A DNA stretch of 64,000 bases, from positions 62,001-126,000 of the forward strand of contig NZ_PGUZ01000012.1 in NCBI RefSeq assembly GCF_002860165.1, given 5' to 3'. How positions within the stretch are numbered: the first letter of the stretch is position 1; each line of letters starts with the position of its first letter. The position numbers and the translations under genes were made by a program. This document shows positions 43,333-53,315 of the stretch, in pieces. The notes under the pieces were generated by a model. The model ran no database searches and was not told the DNA's origin. It saw only the letters and a program-made list of their open reading frames with translations. The stretch comes from Bacillus sp. V3-13 (GTDB lineage Bacteria; Bacillota; Bacilli; Bacillales; Cytobacillaceae).

Positions 43333-45093
43333 ATGTACGATAAGAATGAGGGGGAGATGAAAATAGCAAATCTTCAACGAGAGAAACAAAAACAACTATC
43401 AACAAAATGGATTGCCGGGGGACTTCTTTTGGCGTGTTTGATGATCATGACGAGTGTTCTCTTACTCTTGTATCCTTTTGCCTCAAAGGAAAAAGAGAAT
43501 TATTTTATCGGTGACACCCCGATTCTTTTTAAAGGAGCACAGGCAGGAAATGCGATCATCGAGGGTGAAGTGGTGTATGTTCCCGTCTCCTTTATGAAAA
43601 ACATTGGTGAGAATATCGCCTATGATCAAAAATCTAATTCTATCATTATCGCAACAAACGATAAAGTTGTGCAAATGCCGGATGAATCGCACACTGTTTA
43701 TGAAAATGGACAGCCGGTTGAGCTCCAGTTTCCAGCCGTAACTGCCAGGAATGGTGAGTTGCATGTGGCGCTTGATTCGATGCTTGCCTATTTTCCGATT
43801 CATTATAAAGTTTTGCAGGAGTCAAATGCCGTTTGGATCCAGCAGGACGGGCAGCATCTCGCAAGAGGAATCATTACGGCAAAAGATACACATGCTGAAA
43901 AGTTGCGGCTTCGCAGTGAAGCAAGCCTGCGGTCGCCCTATATTGCAGAAACAGTTGATCAAGAACCGGTGTATATTGAAAAGGAAAACGATGGTTATTT
44001 GTTCGTCCGAAATGAAACCGGGGTTGCCGGCTATATCCAGAAGGACTTAGTCAAGGAGACTTCCGAAGAGGTGGTTACCATTAAACGTGATGCGAATCAT
44101 CCTGTGCTTCCGCAAATAGATGGGCCTGTGCAACTGACTTGGGAGGCTGTTTATACAAAAAATCCAGACACGAATCAAATTCCGGCCATGCCCGGAGTAA
44201 ATGTCGTGTCGCCAACATGGTTCGAGCTTGCATCAGCTGATGGAGCTGTAAAAAATCTTGCTTCCATGGACTATGTAAACTGGGCGAAAAACAGGGGTTA
44301 TCATGTTTGGGGGCTCTTTTCCAACGCCTTTAACCCGGAACTGACCCATTCAGCCTTTAAAGATTTTGAAACGAGGCAAACGATTATTCGCCAGCTGCTT
44401 GACTACAGCCAAGTGTATCAATTGGACGGAATCAACCTTGATATCGAAAATGTAAATGAAGCAGATGGACCGCTCGTAACCCAATTCGTTCGCGAAGCAA
44501 CAGCTTATTTTCATCAAGCGGGCTTAGTCGTTTCGATGGATATTACATTCATCTCCGGTGGAACTTGGTCTGCTTTTTATGAAAGAGACAAATTGGCGGA
44601 TACCGTCGATTATATGATCGTGATGGCATATGACGAGCATTGGGCAAGCTCCGGGGTGGCAGGCAGTGTCGCCAGCTTTCCGTGGGTGGAAGAAAATTTA
44701 ATTAAACTGTTGGACGAAGTACCAAAAGAACAATTAATTCTTGGCGTTCCTTTGTACGCAAGGCTTTGGAAAGAACAAGCGCTTGCCGGCGGGAACGTCG
44801 AGGTGACGTCAACGGCATTATCTATGAATAAAGTAAAGGAATGGCTTGATGCAAAAAATATTCAACCGTCCTATGATCCAGAGAGCGGGCAAAATTACGC
44901 GGAATACTATAACGAAGCAGAACAAGCAATGTATAAAATTTGGCTTGAAGATGAACTTTCGTTAAGAAAACGGACGGAGATGGCCGCCAAATATGAATTG
45001 GCGGGAGTTGCAAGCTGGTCAAGATATTTTGCCAATGACTCGGCCTGGACAGCTTTACAATGGAAAAAAGAGAACAACATGACGAAGAATTAA
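43333..45093 (+). CDS. Cell-wall glycoside hydrolase, GH18, with stalk and SH3 domains
   Basis: A 586-residue membrane-anchored exoenzyme. A TM segment (about residues 26-47, IAGGLLLACLMIMTSVLLLLY) precedes a copper-amine-oxidase-like stalk domain (about 60-160), an SH3-like wall-binding domain (about 170-240) and a GH18 barrel (about 255-570). The GH18 catalytic motif is LDGINLDIENV, ending in the acid Glu. Relatives act on peptidoglycan or chitin-like chains, often in spores. The start is uncertain: ATG 43333 has a weak ribosome site, ATG 43357 has GAGGGGGAG unusually close. Confidence 0.85.
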   Translation: MYDKNEGEMKIANLQREKQKQLSTKWIAGGLLLACLMIMTSVLLLLYPFASKEKENYFIGDTPILFKGAQAGNAIIEGEVVYVPVSFMKNIGENIAYDQKSNSIIIATNDKVVQMPDESHTVYENGQPVELQFPAVTARNGELHVALDSMLAYFPIHYKVLQESNAVWIQQDGQHLARGIITAKDTHAEKLRLRSEASLRSPYIAETVDQEPVYIEKENDGYLFVRNETGVAGYIQKDLVKETSEEVVTIKRDANHPVLPQIDGPVQLTWEAVYTKNPDTNQIPAMPGVNVVSPTWFELASADGAVKNLASMDYVNWAKNRGYHVWGLFSNAFNPELTHSAFKDFETRQTIIRQLLDYSQVYQLDGINLDIENVNEADGPLVTQFVREATAYFHQAGLVVSMDITFISGGTWSAFYERDKLADTVDYMIVMAYDEHWASSGVAGSVASFPWVEENLIKLLDEVPKEQLILGVPLYARLWKEQALAGGNVEVTSTALSMNKVKEWLDAKNIQPSYDPESGQNYAEYYNEAEQAMYKIWLEDELSLRKRTEMAAKYELAGVASWSRYFANDSAWTALQWKKENNMTKN

Positions 45094-45098
45094 CTGTG

Positions 45099-45132
45099 AA
45101 AAATGGCTTGAGAGGATCAGGCCATTTTTTTA
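45099..45132 (+). terminator. Terminator after the GH18 gene
   Basis: AAAATGGC / GCCATTTTTTT arms with a loop containing a second short pairing, seven T. Confidence 0.8.
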
Positions 45133-45422
45133 TACCCAAAGCTTTAGAAATGACTTTTGCGAAAAGAAATGACAAAATTAACTAATAACAGTACAATTCA
45201 GGGGGGAAACATCGATAAAGGCAGAAATCGGACGGATAGATGATCAGGCAGCTTAAATTTTCAATCGTAGAGGACTACACAACAAAGGTTTTCCAGAAAA
45301 ATTTTCAGGGTATAGGCAGAAAGATGCAGTTTCACAAGTGACATTGCAAGAGATGAACAGCTTATGGGGAATATAGCAGAGAATATAGATAACCTAAGAT
45401 AATAAAAGCAGGTGGTCTACAG
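45133..45422. other. Intergenic region before the OpuC-type operon
   Basis: About 290 bases with no recognisable gene or structure. It should hold the osmoprotectant operon promoter, but no clear SigA or SigB boxes were found. AGGTGG before ATG 45423 is the ribosome site. Confidence 0.45.
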
Positions 45423-46442
45423 ATGATCCGGTTTAATCGGGTGAGCAAAGTATACCCAGATGGGTTAGAAGCGGTAAAAGAGATTGACCTACATATTGAA
45501 AAAGGGGAACTCGTTGTCTTAATTGGGCCGAGCGGCTGTGGTAAAACGACAACGATGAAAATGATCAATAAATTGATCGCTCCGACTTCAGGATCTATTT
45601 ATGTCGATGGTGAAGACATTGCTGAAGTGGATGGAGTGGAGCTGAGAAGAAGAATCGGCTATGTGATCCAGCAAATCGGCCTGATGCCCCATATGACGAT
45701 AGCCGACAATATTTCGCTGATCCCAAGGCTAAAGGGTTGGAAAAAAGCAGACTACGAAAAGCGCGTTGATGAGCTATTGGAGATGGTTGGCCTTGAACCC
45801 GGACAATACAAATCCAAATATCCATTGGAGTTAAGCGGCGGGCAACAGCAACGTGTCGGTGTGATCAGGGCCCTTGCCGCTGAACCGCCGATCGTATTAA
45901 TGGATGAACCATTCAGCGCCCTTGACCCAATCAGCCGTGAACAGCTGCAGGACGAGCTTAAGTCCCTCCAGCAGCGAATTCACAAGACAATCGTGTTCGT
46001 TACCCATGATATTGATGAGGCCCTTAAAATTGCCGACCGAATTGCTGTCATGAAAGATGGGAAAATCATTCAGATAGCTGCTCCTGACGAACTCCTTTCC
46101 AACCCGGCAAATGACTTTGTCCGCGGCTTTTTAGGCGAAGACCGGTTAACCGAAAAAGCAGTTTTAAAAGCGAAGGATGTGATGGTTAAAGCTGCCCAGG
46201 GCGAACAAGGAATTACCGTTCAACCTAAAGAAGTCCTTGAAGCAATGTCAGCTTTAACCGAGGAAGAAGATTATCTGATCGTGCAGGATCAGGATGATCT
46301 TAAAGACATAGTCCGTTTGCTTATTGATAAAAACCTTAATTCGCTTGGCGTCGTCGATGAACAGCAAAAAATGGTCGGAATCATCACGAAAGATCATTTA
46401 TTACGCGTGCTGGCCGGGATGAGAATGGAGGAGGTCCGCTGA
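45423..46442 (+). CDS. opuCA: Osmoprotectant ABC transporter ATP-binding protein, OpuCA-like
   Basis: A 339-residue ATPase of the glycine betaine/carnitine/choline importer group. Walker A GPSGCGKTT, signature LSGGQQQRVGVIRAL, Walker B IVLMDEPFSALD, H-loop VTHDIDEA. A C-terminal part (about 250-335) holds two CBS-like segments (KDVMVKAAQGEQGITVQPKE; GVVDEQQKMVGIITKDHLLR), which in OpuA-type systems sense ionic strength or nucleotides. The stop overlaps the permease ATG. Family ligands vary, so the exact solute is not fixed. Confidence 0.88.
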   Translation: MIRFNRVSKVYPDGLEAVKEIDLHIEKGELVVLIGPSGCGKTTTMKMINKLIAPTSGSIYVDGEDIAEVDGVELRRRIGYVIQQIGLMPHMTIADNISLIPRLKGWKKADYEKRVDELLEMVGLEPGQYKSKYPLELSGGQQQRVGVIRALAAEPPIVLMDEPFSALDPISREQLQDELKSLQQRIHKTIVFVTHDIDEALKIADRIAVMKDGKIIQIAAPDELLSNPANDFVRGFLGEDRLTEKAVLKAKDVMVKAAQGEQGITVQPKEVLEAMSALTEEEDYLIVQDQDDLKDIVRLLIDKNLNSLGVVDEQQKMVGIITKDHLLRVLAGMRMEEVR

Positions 46443-47110
46443 TGGCAGAAAACGGATTTTCAGCGTTTATACAAACCATTACATCAAGATCTGATGATAT
46501 TTGGCAAGGTTTGACCGAGCATTTGTTTTTATCATTTACGGCGATCTTGATCGCGCTCGTCATCTCCCTGCCACTTGGCATCATTGTTTCAAGGAAAAAA
46601 AAGCTTGCCGAGTTTGTGATCGGGATTACAGCTGTATTTCAGACGATTCCAAGCCTTGCTTTCTTCGGCTTCCTGATTCCCATTTTCGGGACTGGCAATG
46701 TGACAGCGATTACTGCCTTAACAGTCTATTCCCTACTTCCAATCCTGCGCAATACATATACGGGTATTGTCGGAGTTGACAGTGCGGTGATTGAAGCAGG
46801 TAAAGGAATGGGCATGACCAGGCAACAAATTTTAACGAAAATTGAGCTGCCTCTCTCACTTCCGTTCATTATGGCGGGCGTCCGTACCGCCACTGTTTTA
46901 ACGGTTGGAGTCGCGACGCTCGCTACATTCGTCGGTGCGGGCGGCCTCGGTGAACTCATATACAGGGGCTTATCGACATGGAATAACCAGCTTGTACTGG
47001 CAGGCGCAATCCCTGCCGCACTATTGGCAATTTTATTTGATTTTATTTTAAAAAGAATTGAAGTGGCTGCAACACCAAAGGGGTTAAAAAATATTCAGGG
47101 GGGAAAATGA
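46442..47110 (+). CDS. opuCB: Osmoprotectant ABC transporter permease, OpuCB-like
   Basis: A 222-residue permease with about five to six membrane segments. The coupling loop is VIEAGKGMGMTRQQILTKIELPLSLP. The C-terminal VGAGGLGELIYRGL is typical of ProW-type subunits. Only one permease gene is present, whereas B. subtilis opuC has two (CB and CD), so a homodimer is expected here. It overlaps both neighbours by one to four bases. Confidence 0.88.
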   Translation: MAENGFSAFIQTITSRSDDIWQGLTEHLFLSFTAILIALVISLPLGIIVSRKKKLAEFVIGITAVFQTIPSLAFFGFLIPIFGTGNVTAITALTVYSLLPILRNTYTGIVGVDSAVIEAGKGMGMTRQQILTKIELPLSLPFIMAGVRTATVLTVGVATLATFVGAGGLGELIYRGLSTWNNQLVLAGAIPAALLAILFDFILKRIEVAATPKGLKNIQGGK

Positions 47111-48009
47111 TGAAAAGAAGGTTATTGATGTGCGTCTCTCTTATGCTAGTGATCGGGGTGTTAACTGCTTGCAACAACAGCAGTGATGGAGAAGACAAGA
47201 TTGTGATTTCGGGAAAGATGTGGACAGAGCAATACATCCTGCCGCATATTTTATCCGAATATATTAAAGCACATACCGATTATGACGTCGAGGTAAAGGA
47301 TGGACTCGGGGAGGTGTCGATCCTGACACCAGCGATGGAAAAAGGTGATATTGATATGTATGTGGAATATACCGGGACAGGCCTTGAAGCGGTTTTAAAA
47401 GAAAAGGCCGAGCCAGGCGAATCCGCTGATAAAATATTTGAGCGGGTAAAGAAAGGTTATCAAGAAAAATATGATATGGTTTGGTTAGAGCCGCTTGGCT
47501 TCGAAAACACCTATACACTTGCCTATACGAAGGACAAAAACATTGAAGCTGAGAATTTTTCTGATCTAGTGCCATATTCCAAGGATCTTTCCTTTGGGGC
47601 ACCACACCAATTTTATGAGCGTGAGGATGGCTATGACGCGATGGTCGCAGCCTACAATTTCGAGTTTAAAGACCAGAAAAGTTTTGATCCGAATATTATG
47701 TACGAAGCAGTCAAGGAAGGGGAAGTCGATGTGATTCCAGCGTTCACAACCGATGGCCGGATTGCCCGCTATGATCTTGTTTCTTTAAAGGATGATAAGG
47801 GGTTCTTCCCGCCTTATTATGCAGCACCGATCGTCAGACAGGAAGTATTGGAGCAATTTCCTGAACTTGAAAAGGTTGTGAATGGCCTGGCCGGAAAAAT
47901 TTCTGAAGCAGAAATGTCAGAGATGAACGCAAAAGTCGACATTGATAAGGAAGATCCTGAACAGGTCGCCAAAGATTTCTTGGTTAAAAAGGGCTTGATC
48001 ACTGAATAA
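47107..48009 (+). CDS. opuCC: Osmoprotectant ABC transporter substrate-binding lipoprotein, OpuCC-like
   Basis: A 300-residue exported lipoprotein with lipobox VLTACNNS. The binding-protein body has GKMWTEQYILPHILSEYI, DIDMYVEYTGTGLEAVL, and VDVIPAFTTDGRIARYDLV, as in OpuCC/ProX-like proteins for quaternary amines. Related EgtU-type domains bind ergothioneine, so ligand assignment is open. ATG 47107 or 47110, after GGGGGG. Last gene of the operon; a short gap leads to a CoA-binding protein gene. Confidence 0.87.
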   Translation: MMKRRLLMCVSLMLVIGVLTACNNSSDGEDKIVISGKMWTEQYILPHILSEYIKAHTDYDVEVKDGLGEVSILTPAMEKGDIDMYVEYTGTGLEAVLKEKAEPGESADKIFERVKKGYQEKYDMVWLEPLGFENTYTLAYTKDKNIEAENFSDLVPYSKDLSFGAPHQFYEREDGYDAMVAAYNFEFKDQKSFDPNIMYEAVKEGEVDVIPAFTTDGRIARYDLVSLKDDKGFFPPYYAAPIVRQEVLEQFPELEKVVNGLAGKISEAEMSEMNAKVDIDKEDPEQVAKDFLVKKGLITE

Positions 48010-48038
48010 TGAAATTTTAGTGAAAAGGAGTGGAAAGT

Positions 48039-48452
48039 ATGGCAATTGAAAATCCGGACCGTGAAGAAATCGGCAAGATTTTAAAGAAGGCAAAACGAAT
48101 TGCTGTTGTTGGCCTAAGCGATAATCCATCGAGGACCTCTTATATGGTGTCGCAAGCGATGCAAAATGCCGGCTACGAAATCATTCCTGTTAATCCAAAT
48201 ATTGATGAAGCGCTCGGGGTGAAGGCCGTTCCATCGTTAAAGGATGTTGAAGGCCATATCGATATTGTCGATATTTTTCGGCGTCCCGAGTATTTAGCCG
48301 GGCTTGCTAAAGAATTTGAAGAAATTGATGCCGATGTGTTTTGGGCCCAGCTCGGGGTAAAGGATCAAGAAGTCTTTCAATATTTAAAAGAAAAAGGCTA
48401 TACTGTCATCATGGACCGCTGTATCAAGGTTGAGCATGCGTTGACAAAATAG
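48039..48452 (+). CDS. yneT: CoA-binding domain protein (YneT/YccU family)
   Basis: A 137-residue Rossmann-fold protein. IAVVGLSDNPSRTSYMVSQAMQNAGYEIIPVNP is the CoA-binding motif, and the ending YTVIMDRCIKVEH is family-typical. Homologues bind CoA; no enzymatic role is established. ATG 48039 is preferred over GTG 48030, with AGGAG eight bases upstream. Position before parE is the same as in B. subtilis. Confidence 0.88.
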   Translation: MAIENPDREEIGKILKKAKRIAVVGLSDNPSRTSYMVSQAMQNAGYEIIPVNPNIDEALGVKAVPSLKDVEGHIDIVDIFRRPEYLAGLAKEFEEIDADVFWAQLGVKDQEVFQYLKEKGYTVIMDRCIKVEHALTK

Positions 48453-48461
48453 TGTTTTAAG

Positions 48462-48499
48462 GAAACATGATATCATAATGATTCATGTTTCTTTTTTTT
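48462..48499 (+). terminator. Terminator after the CoA-binding protein gene
   Basis: GAAACATGA / TCATGTTTC stem with a 12-base loop and seven T. Confidence 0.88.
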
Positions 48500-48646
48500 A
48501 ATCACGTGTTGATCGAGCAAAAAAACAGAAGATATGCCGGTTTTTCTTGGGTTTTACCGTGAATTTTTTGAAATAGATTTGCCAAAATGAAATAAATAGA
48601 TACAATTAAGCATAGACGCTTGATGAACTTATGGTAAAATATGATA

Positions 48647-48660
48647 AGAACGTTTGTTCC
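48647..48660. promoter_or_regulatory. LexA (DinR) box upstream of parE
   Basis: AGAACGTTTGTTCC contains GAAC-N4-GTTC, the core of the Bacillus LexA operator (CGAACRNRYGTTYC), with two consensus deviations. It lies about 125 bases before the parE start and next to TATGAT/TAAAAT candidates for a -10 box. The rest of this roughly 330-base gap showed nothing else. Confidence 0.65.
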
Positions 48661-48783
48661 AATTTCCTAAAATGGTAAACTTCTAAAGAATCAGATTGAA
48701 ATGGACGATACTTAAAAAGAAACGTTCGACAATATCCAGAGAATACGTTAATGTTGTTTGCAAGCAATGAAAGGGGTATGTTC

Positions 48784-50763
48784 GTGGCAAGAAATCAGGA
48801 AGCATTTGATTACAATGATGATGCCATACAGGTGCTGGAAGGTCTTGAGGCGGTAAGAAAGCGCCCGGGCATGTATATTGGCAGCACCGATGCACGGGGT
48901 CTGCATCATCTTGTTTACGAGATTGTTGACAACTCGGTGGATGAAGCATTGGCCGGGTATGGAAACCATATCATCGTTAAAATCCATAAAGATAACTCCA
49001 TTAGTGTAATCGATAAAGGGCGCGGAATGCCGACGGGCATGCACAAGCTTGGCAAGCCTACACCTGAAGTCATTTTGACGGTGCTTCACGCCGGCGGAAA
49101 ATTTGGCCAGGGCGGATACAAAACAAGCGGCGGCTTGCACGGTGTTGGTGCCTCTGTCGTCAATGCTTTGTCAGAATGGCTCGTTGTTACAATCAAACGC
49201 GACGGCTTTATTTATACACAGCGCTTTGAAGACGGCGGCAAACCGGTTACGACACTTGAGAAGACCGGAAAAACGAATCAAACCGGAACGACGATTCATT
49301 TTAAGCCCGATGCCAGGATTTTTTCGACAACTACTTATAATTTTGAAACGCTTTGTGAACGCCTCCGCGAGTCCGCCTTTTTGTTAAAGGGGATGAAAAT
49401 TGACATTATCGATGAGCGCAACAATGTTCAGGAAGAGTTTCATTTTGAAAACGGGATTGAAGCATTTGTTGAATATTTAAATGAAGAAAAAGATGTCCTT
49501 CATCCTGTTGTCAGCTTTGAAGGAGAACAAAATGGGATTGAAGTAGATTTTGCTTTTCAGTTCAATGATGGATATTCAGAAAACGTTCTATCTTTTGTTA
49601 ATAACGTAAGGACGAAGGACGGCGGTACACATGAAGCCGGTTCGAAAACGGCGTTAACAAGAGCTTTTAATGAATACGCCAGGAAAGCTGGACTTCTCAA
49701 AGAAAAAGATAAAAACCTGGATGGCGCCGACATTCGTGAGGGATTTTCTGCAATCGTGTCAGTGCGGATTCCTGAGGAGCTTTTGCAGTTTGAGGGGCAA
49801 ACAAAGGGAAAGCTCGGTACGAGTGAAGCCCGTTCAGCAGTAGATGCAGTTGTGTCTTCAAATCTTGCTTATTTTCTTGCTGAAAATCCGGATATCAGCT
49901 CGCTGTTGATCAGGAAGGCGATCAAGGCTTTCCAGGCAAGGGAAGCGGCCAGAAAAGCGCGTGAGGATGCCCGCAGCGGGAAAAAGAGAAAACGCTCTGA
50001 AGCGGTCCTCTCCGGCAAGCTGACACCGGCCCAATCGAGAAATCCGCAGAGAAATGAACTGTATCTTGTTGAGGGCGATTCTGCGGGCGGCTCCGCAAAG
50101 CAGGGGCGCGACCGCCGTTTCCAGGCTGTTCTGCCGCTGCGCGGAAAGGTCATCAACACAGAAAAAGCCAAGCTTGAGGACATTTTTAAAAATGAAGAAA
50201 TCAATACGATTATTCATGCAGTCGGTGGCGGGGTTGGCAGCGATTTTAACCTCGACGATATCAATTATGAAAAAATCGTGATTATGACGGATGCCGACAC
50301 GGACGGCGCCCATATTCAAGTACTGCTGTTGACGTTCTTTTACCGATATATGAAGCCGCTTTTTGAAGCGGGAAAAGTGTTCATTGCGCTTCCGCCTTTG
50401 TACAAAGTAAGCAAAGGGTCGGGCAAAAAAGAAGTAGTCGAATATGCATGGAGCGATGAAGAGCTTCAAGCGACGATTAAAAAGGTTGGAAAAGGCTATA
50501 TGATCCAGCGCTATAAAGGCCTTGGCGAAATGAATGCCGACCAGCTTTGGGAAACAACGATGGATCCGGAAACGAGAACACTGATCCGCGTCCGCATCGA
50601 TGATGCCGCACGGGCAGAGCGCCGGGTGACAACGTTGATGGGCGACAAAGTGGAACCGCGCCGGAAATGGATTGAGACGAACGTTGCTTTCGGACTTGAA
50701 GAAGACAGCAATATCCTTGAAAACGAAAATATCTCGGTTGCAGGGGAGGCTGTTGAATTATGA
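48784..50763 (+). CDS. parE: DNA topoisomerase IV subunit B
   Basis: A 659-residue GHKL ATPase/TOPRIM subunit that, with ParC, decatenates daughter chromosomes. ATP-site motifs KRPGMYIGSTDARGLHHLVYEIVDNSVDEA and GGLHGVGASVVNALS lie in the N-terminal part; TOPRIM has LVEGDSAGGSAKQGRDR and MTDADTDGAHIQ. The frame opens at ATG 48751, but GTG 48784 with AAAGGGG seven bases upstream fits the family N-terminus. TOPRIM plus the missing GyrB-type insertion and the parC partner assign ParE rather than GyrB. Overlaps parC as ATGA. Confidence 0.95.
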   Translation: MARNQEAFDYNDDAIQVLEGLEAVRKRPGMYIGSTDARGLHHLVYEIVDNSVDEALAGYGNHIIVKIHKDNSISVIDKGRGMPTGMHKLGKPTPEVILTVLHAGGKFGQGGYKTSGGLHGVGASVVNALSEWLVVTIKRDGFIYTQRFEDGGKPVTTLEKTGKTNQTGTTIHFKPDARIFSTTTYNFETLCERLRESAFLLKGMKIDIIDERNNVQEEFHFENGIEAFVEYLNEEKDVLHPVVSFEGEQNGIEVDFAFQFNDGYSENVLSFVNNVRTKDGGTHEAGSKTALTRAFNEYARKAGLLKEKDKNLDGADIREGFSAIVSVRIPEELLQFEGQTKGKLGTSEARSAVDAVVSSNLAYFLAENPDISSLLIRKAIKAFQAREAARKAREDARSGKKRKRSEAVLSGKLTPAQSRNPQRNELYLVEGDSAGGSAKQGRDRRFQAVLPLRGKVINTEKAKLEDIFKNEEINTIIHAVGGGVGSDFNLDDINYEKIVIMTDADTDGAHIQVLLLTFFYRYMKPLFEAGKVFIALPPLYKVSKGSGKKEVVEYAWSDEELQATIKKVGKGYMIQRYKGLGEMNADQLWETTMDPETRTLIRVRIDDAARAERRVTTLMGDKVEPRRKWIETNVAFGLEEDSNILENENISVAGEAVEL

Positions 50764-53189
50764 GTTCAGTTGAAAAATTTCGCGATTTGCCGCTTGAAGA
50801 TGTGCTGGGCGACCGTTTTGGACGATACAGCAAGTACATTATTCAAGAGCGGGCCCTGCCTGATGCACGCGATGGTTTAAAACCGGTCCAGCGCAGAATT
50901 CTATACGCAATGCATGTAGAGGGCAACACCCATGAAAAAGGATTTCGCAAGTCAGCAAAGACGGTCGGGAATGTAATCGGTAATTATCACCCACATGGAG
51001 ACACGTCGGTATATGATGCAATGGTGCGGATGAGCCAGGAGTGGAAGGTTCGCAAGTATCTTGTTGAAATGCACGGAAACAACGGCAGTATCGACGGCGA
51101 TCCTCCTGCGGCGATGCGTTATACCGAAGCAAGGCTTTCGGCGATTGCGGCCGAACTTTTACGGGACATCGACAAGAGAACCGTCGATTTTGTTCCGAAC
51201 TTTGATGACACATCAAATGAACCGACCGTTTTACCAGCAATGTTCCCTAATTTGCTTGTAAACGGATCAACGGGGATTTCTGCCGGCTATGCGACAGATA
51301 TTCCGCCCCATCATCTTGGTGAGGTTATCGATGGCGTGATCATGAGAATGGACAATCCCGATTGTTCAGTGGAAGACTTAATGAAGGCCGTTAAAGGCCC
51401 CGATTTTCCAACAGGCGGGATCATTCAAGGTGTAGATGGAATTAAGAAAGCATATGAAACAGGCAAAGGCAAAATCATTATCCGCGGAAAAACGGAGATT
51501 GAAGAACTGCGCGGCGGCAAGCAGCAAATTGTCATCACCGAAATCCCGTTTGAAGTCAATAAAGCCAACCTCGTTAAAAAGATTGATGAATTTCGGTTTG
51601 ACCGCAAGCTTGAAGGGATTGCCGAGGTCAGGGATGAAACCGACCGGACCGGCTTGCGGATTGTCATTGAGTTAAAGAAAGAAGCAGACGCTGAAGGCGT
51701 ACTCAACTATTTATACAAAAACAGCGATCTTCAAATCCCGTACAACTTCAATATGGTTGCCATTCACAATCGGCACCCAAAATTAATGGGGTTGCGCGAA
51801 CTGCTTGATGCATATATTGGCCACCAAAAGGAAGTCGTAACCAGAAGGGCCAAGTACGACCTGCAAAGAGCGAAGGACCGTCAGCACATCGTGGATGGCC
51901 TGATGAAAGCTTTATCGATCCTCGATGAAGTAATCGCGACGATCCGCGCTTCAAAGGACAAGCGCGATGCAAAAGACAATTTAATTGCATCATTCCAATT
52001 TAGCGAAGCTCAGGCTGAAGCCATCGTGTCCCTGCAGCTTTACCGTTTAACGAACACAGATATAACGGCGCTCCAGCGGGAAGCAGAAGAATTGGCGAAG
52101 AAAATCGAGGAGCTGTCCGCAATATTGGGCAGTGAGAAAAAGCTTGCGTCAGTTATCAAGAAGGATTTAAAAGACGTCAAGAAACGCTTTGAAGATGAGC
52201 GCAGAACGAGTATTGAAGCCGAGATTTCTGAAATTAAAATCAATCTTGAGGTACTGGTTGCCAGCGAAGACGTGATCGTCACCTTGACGAAAGACGGCTA
52301 TCTGAAACGAACAAGCCTGCGCTCTTTTTCGGCTTCGAATGGCCAGGATTTTGGCATGAAAGAAACGGACAGGCTCCTGTCCCAGCTTGAGATGAATACT
52401 CAGGATGTTGTTCTTCTTTTTACAAGCAAAGGGAACTATTTGTATTTGCCTGTCCATGAAATTCCTGATATCCGCTGGAAGGATCTTGGCCAGCATGTTG
52501 CCAATATCGTCCCGATCGACCGCGATGAAGAAATCATCGAAGCGATTCCAGTCAAAGATTTCAATCAGGAAGCGTTTTTGTTATTCGTGACGAAAAACGG
52601 CATGGTCAAGAAAACGGAGTTGAAGCATTACAAGGCCCAGCGCTATTCAAAAGCACTCGTCGCTATCAATCTTAAAGAAGATGATGCAGTCGTTGATGTT
52701 CATCTGACAGATGGTACAAAGGAATTGTTCTTAACAACGAGCTTTGGTTATGCTCTCTGGTTCCATGAAGAAGAGGTCAGTGTTGTCGGGGCGCGCGCTG
52801 CAGGGGTGAAGGGCATTAACCTGAAAGATCAGGACTTTGTCATCGGCGGTGAAATAATCGACCAGTCTATCTCCCAGTCAATCGTTGTTGCGACACAGCG
52901 CGGTGCGATTAAACGAATGAAGCTCAGCGAATTTGAAAAGTCTTCCCGGGCAAAACGGGGGCTTGTCATGCTTCGTGAGCTAAAAGCAAATCCTCACCGT
53001 ATTGTTGGATTCGCAGCCGTGCAAAGTGGAGATACTATCTTCCTGCAGACGGAAAAAGGCCAACTGGAGCAAATCGTTCCAGCAGAACTTCGCTTTACCG
53101 ATCGTTATTCAAATGGCTCATTCATTTTTGACGAAACGGAAAGCGGAAAACTAAAGCATCTTTGGAAAATGGAAAAAATTGAAGAATAA
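50760..53189 (+). CDS. parC: DNA topoisomerase IV subunit A
   Basis: An 809-residue breakage-reunion subunit. NYHPHGDTSVYDAMVRMSQEW is the quinolone-resistance-determining region, and the active-site tyrosine is in AAMRYTEARLS (about residue 120). A long coiled coil (about 430-490) and a C-terminal beta-pinwheel of GyrA-box-like blades (from about 500; TKDGYLKRTSLRSF) follow. The canonical GyrA box QRRGGKG is not visible, supporting ParC. It shares four bases with parE, giving coupled translation. Confidence 0.95.
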   Translation: MSSVEKFRDLPLEDVLGDRFGRYSKYIIQERALPDARDGLKPVQRRILYAMHVEGNTHEKGFRKSAKTVGNVIGNYHPHGDTSVYDAMVRMSQEWKVRKYLVEMHGNNGSIDGDPPAAMRYTEARLSAIAAELLRDIDKRTVDFVPNFDDTSNEPTVLPAMFPNLLVNGSTGISAGYATDIPPHHLGEVIDGVIMRMDNPDCSVEDLMKAVKGPDFPTGGIIQGVDGIKKAYETGKGKIIIRGKTEIEELRGGKQQIVITEIPFEVNKANLVKKIDEFRFDRKLEGIAEVRDETDRTGLRIVIELKKEADAEGVLNYLYKNSDLQIPYNFNMVAIHNRHPKLMGLRELLDAYIGHQKEVVTRRAKYDLQRAKDRQHIVDGLMKALSILDEVIATIRASKDKRDAKDNLIASFQFSEAQAEAIVSLQLYRLTNTDITALQREAEELAKKIEELSAILGSEKKLASVIKKDLKDVKKRFEDERRTSIEAEISEIKINLEVLVASEDVIVTLTKDGYLKRTSLRSFSASNGQDFGMKETDRLLSQLEMNTQDVVLLFTSKGNYLYLPVHEIPDIRWKDLGQHVANIVPIDRDEEIIEAIPVKDFNQEAFLLFVTKNGMVKKTELKHYKAQRYSKALVAINLKEDDAVVDVHLTDGTKELFLTTSFGYALWFHEEEVSVVGARAAGVKGINLKDQDFVIGGEIIDQSISQSIVVATQRGAIKRMKLSEFEKSSRAKRGLVMLRELKANPHRIVGFAAVQSGDTIFLQTEKGQLEQIVPAELRFTDRYSNGSFIFDETESGKLKHLWKMEKIEE

Positions 53190-53201
53190 ACTTAAATTGT
53201 G

Positions 53202-53234
53202 AACCCTTCATTTAAAAAGAGATGAAGGGTTTTT
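53202..53234 (+). terminator. Terminator after parC
   Basis: AACCCTTCAT / ATGAAGGGTT stem, ten-base loop, five T. Confidence 0.85.
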
Positions 53235-53315
53235 AATTGTTCCCTCAATTTCCTGCATGTTTTTTCCAAGAAAGGAGAAGTTAACATTAGCAAGAAAATC
53301 CAAGGAGGGATATCG

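Noticed and set aside
45133-45422. Degenerate gene upstream of opuCA
   Set aside because: No frame gave recognisable peptides across the stretch; listed as plain intergenic sequence.
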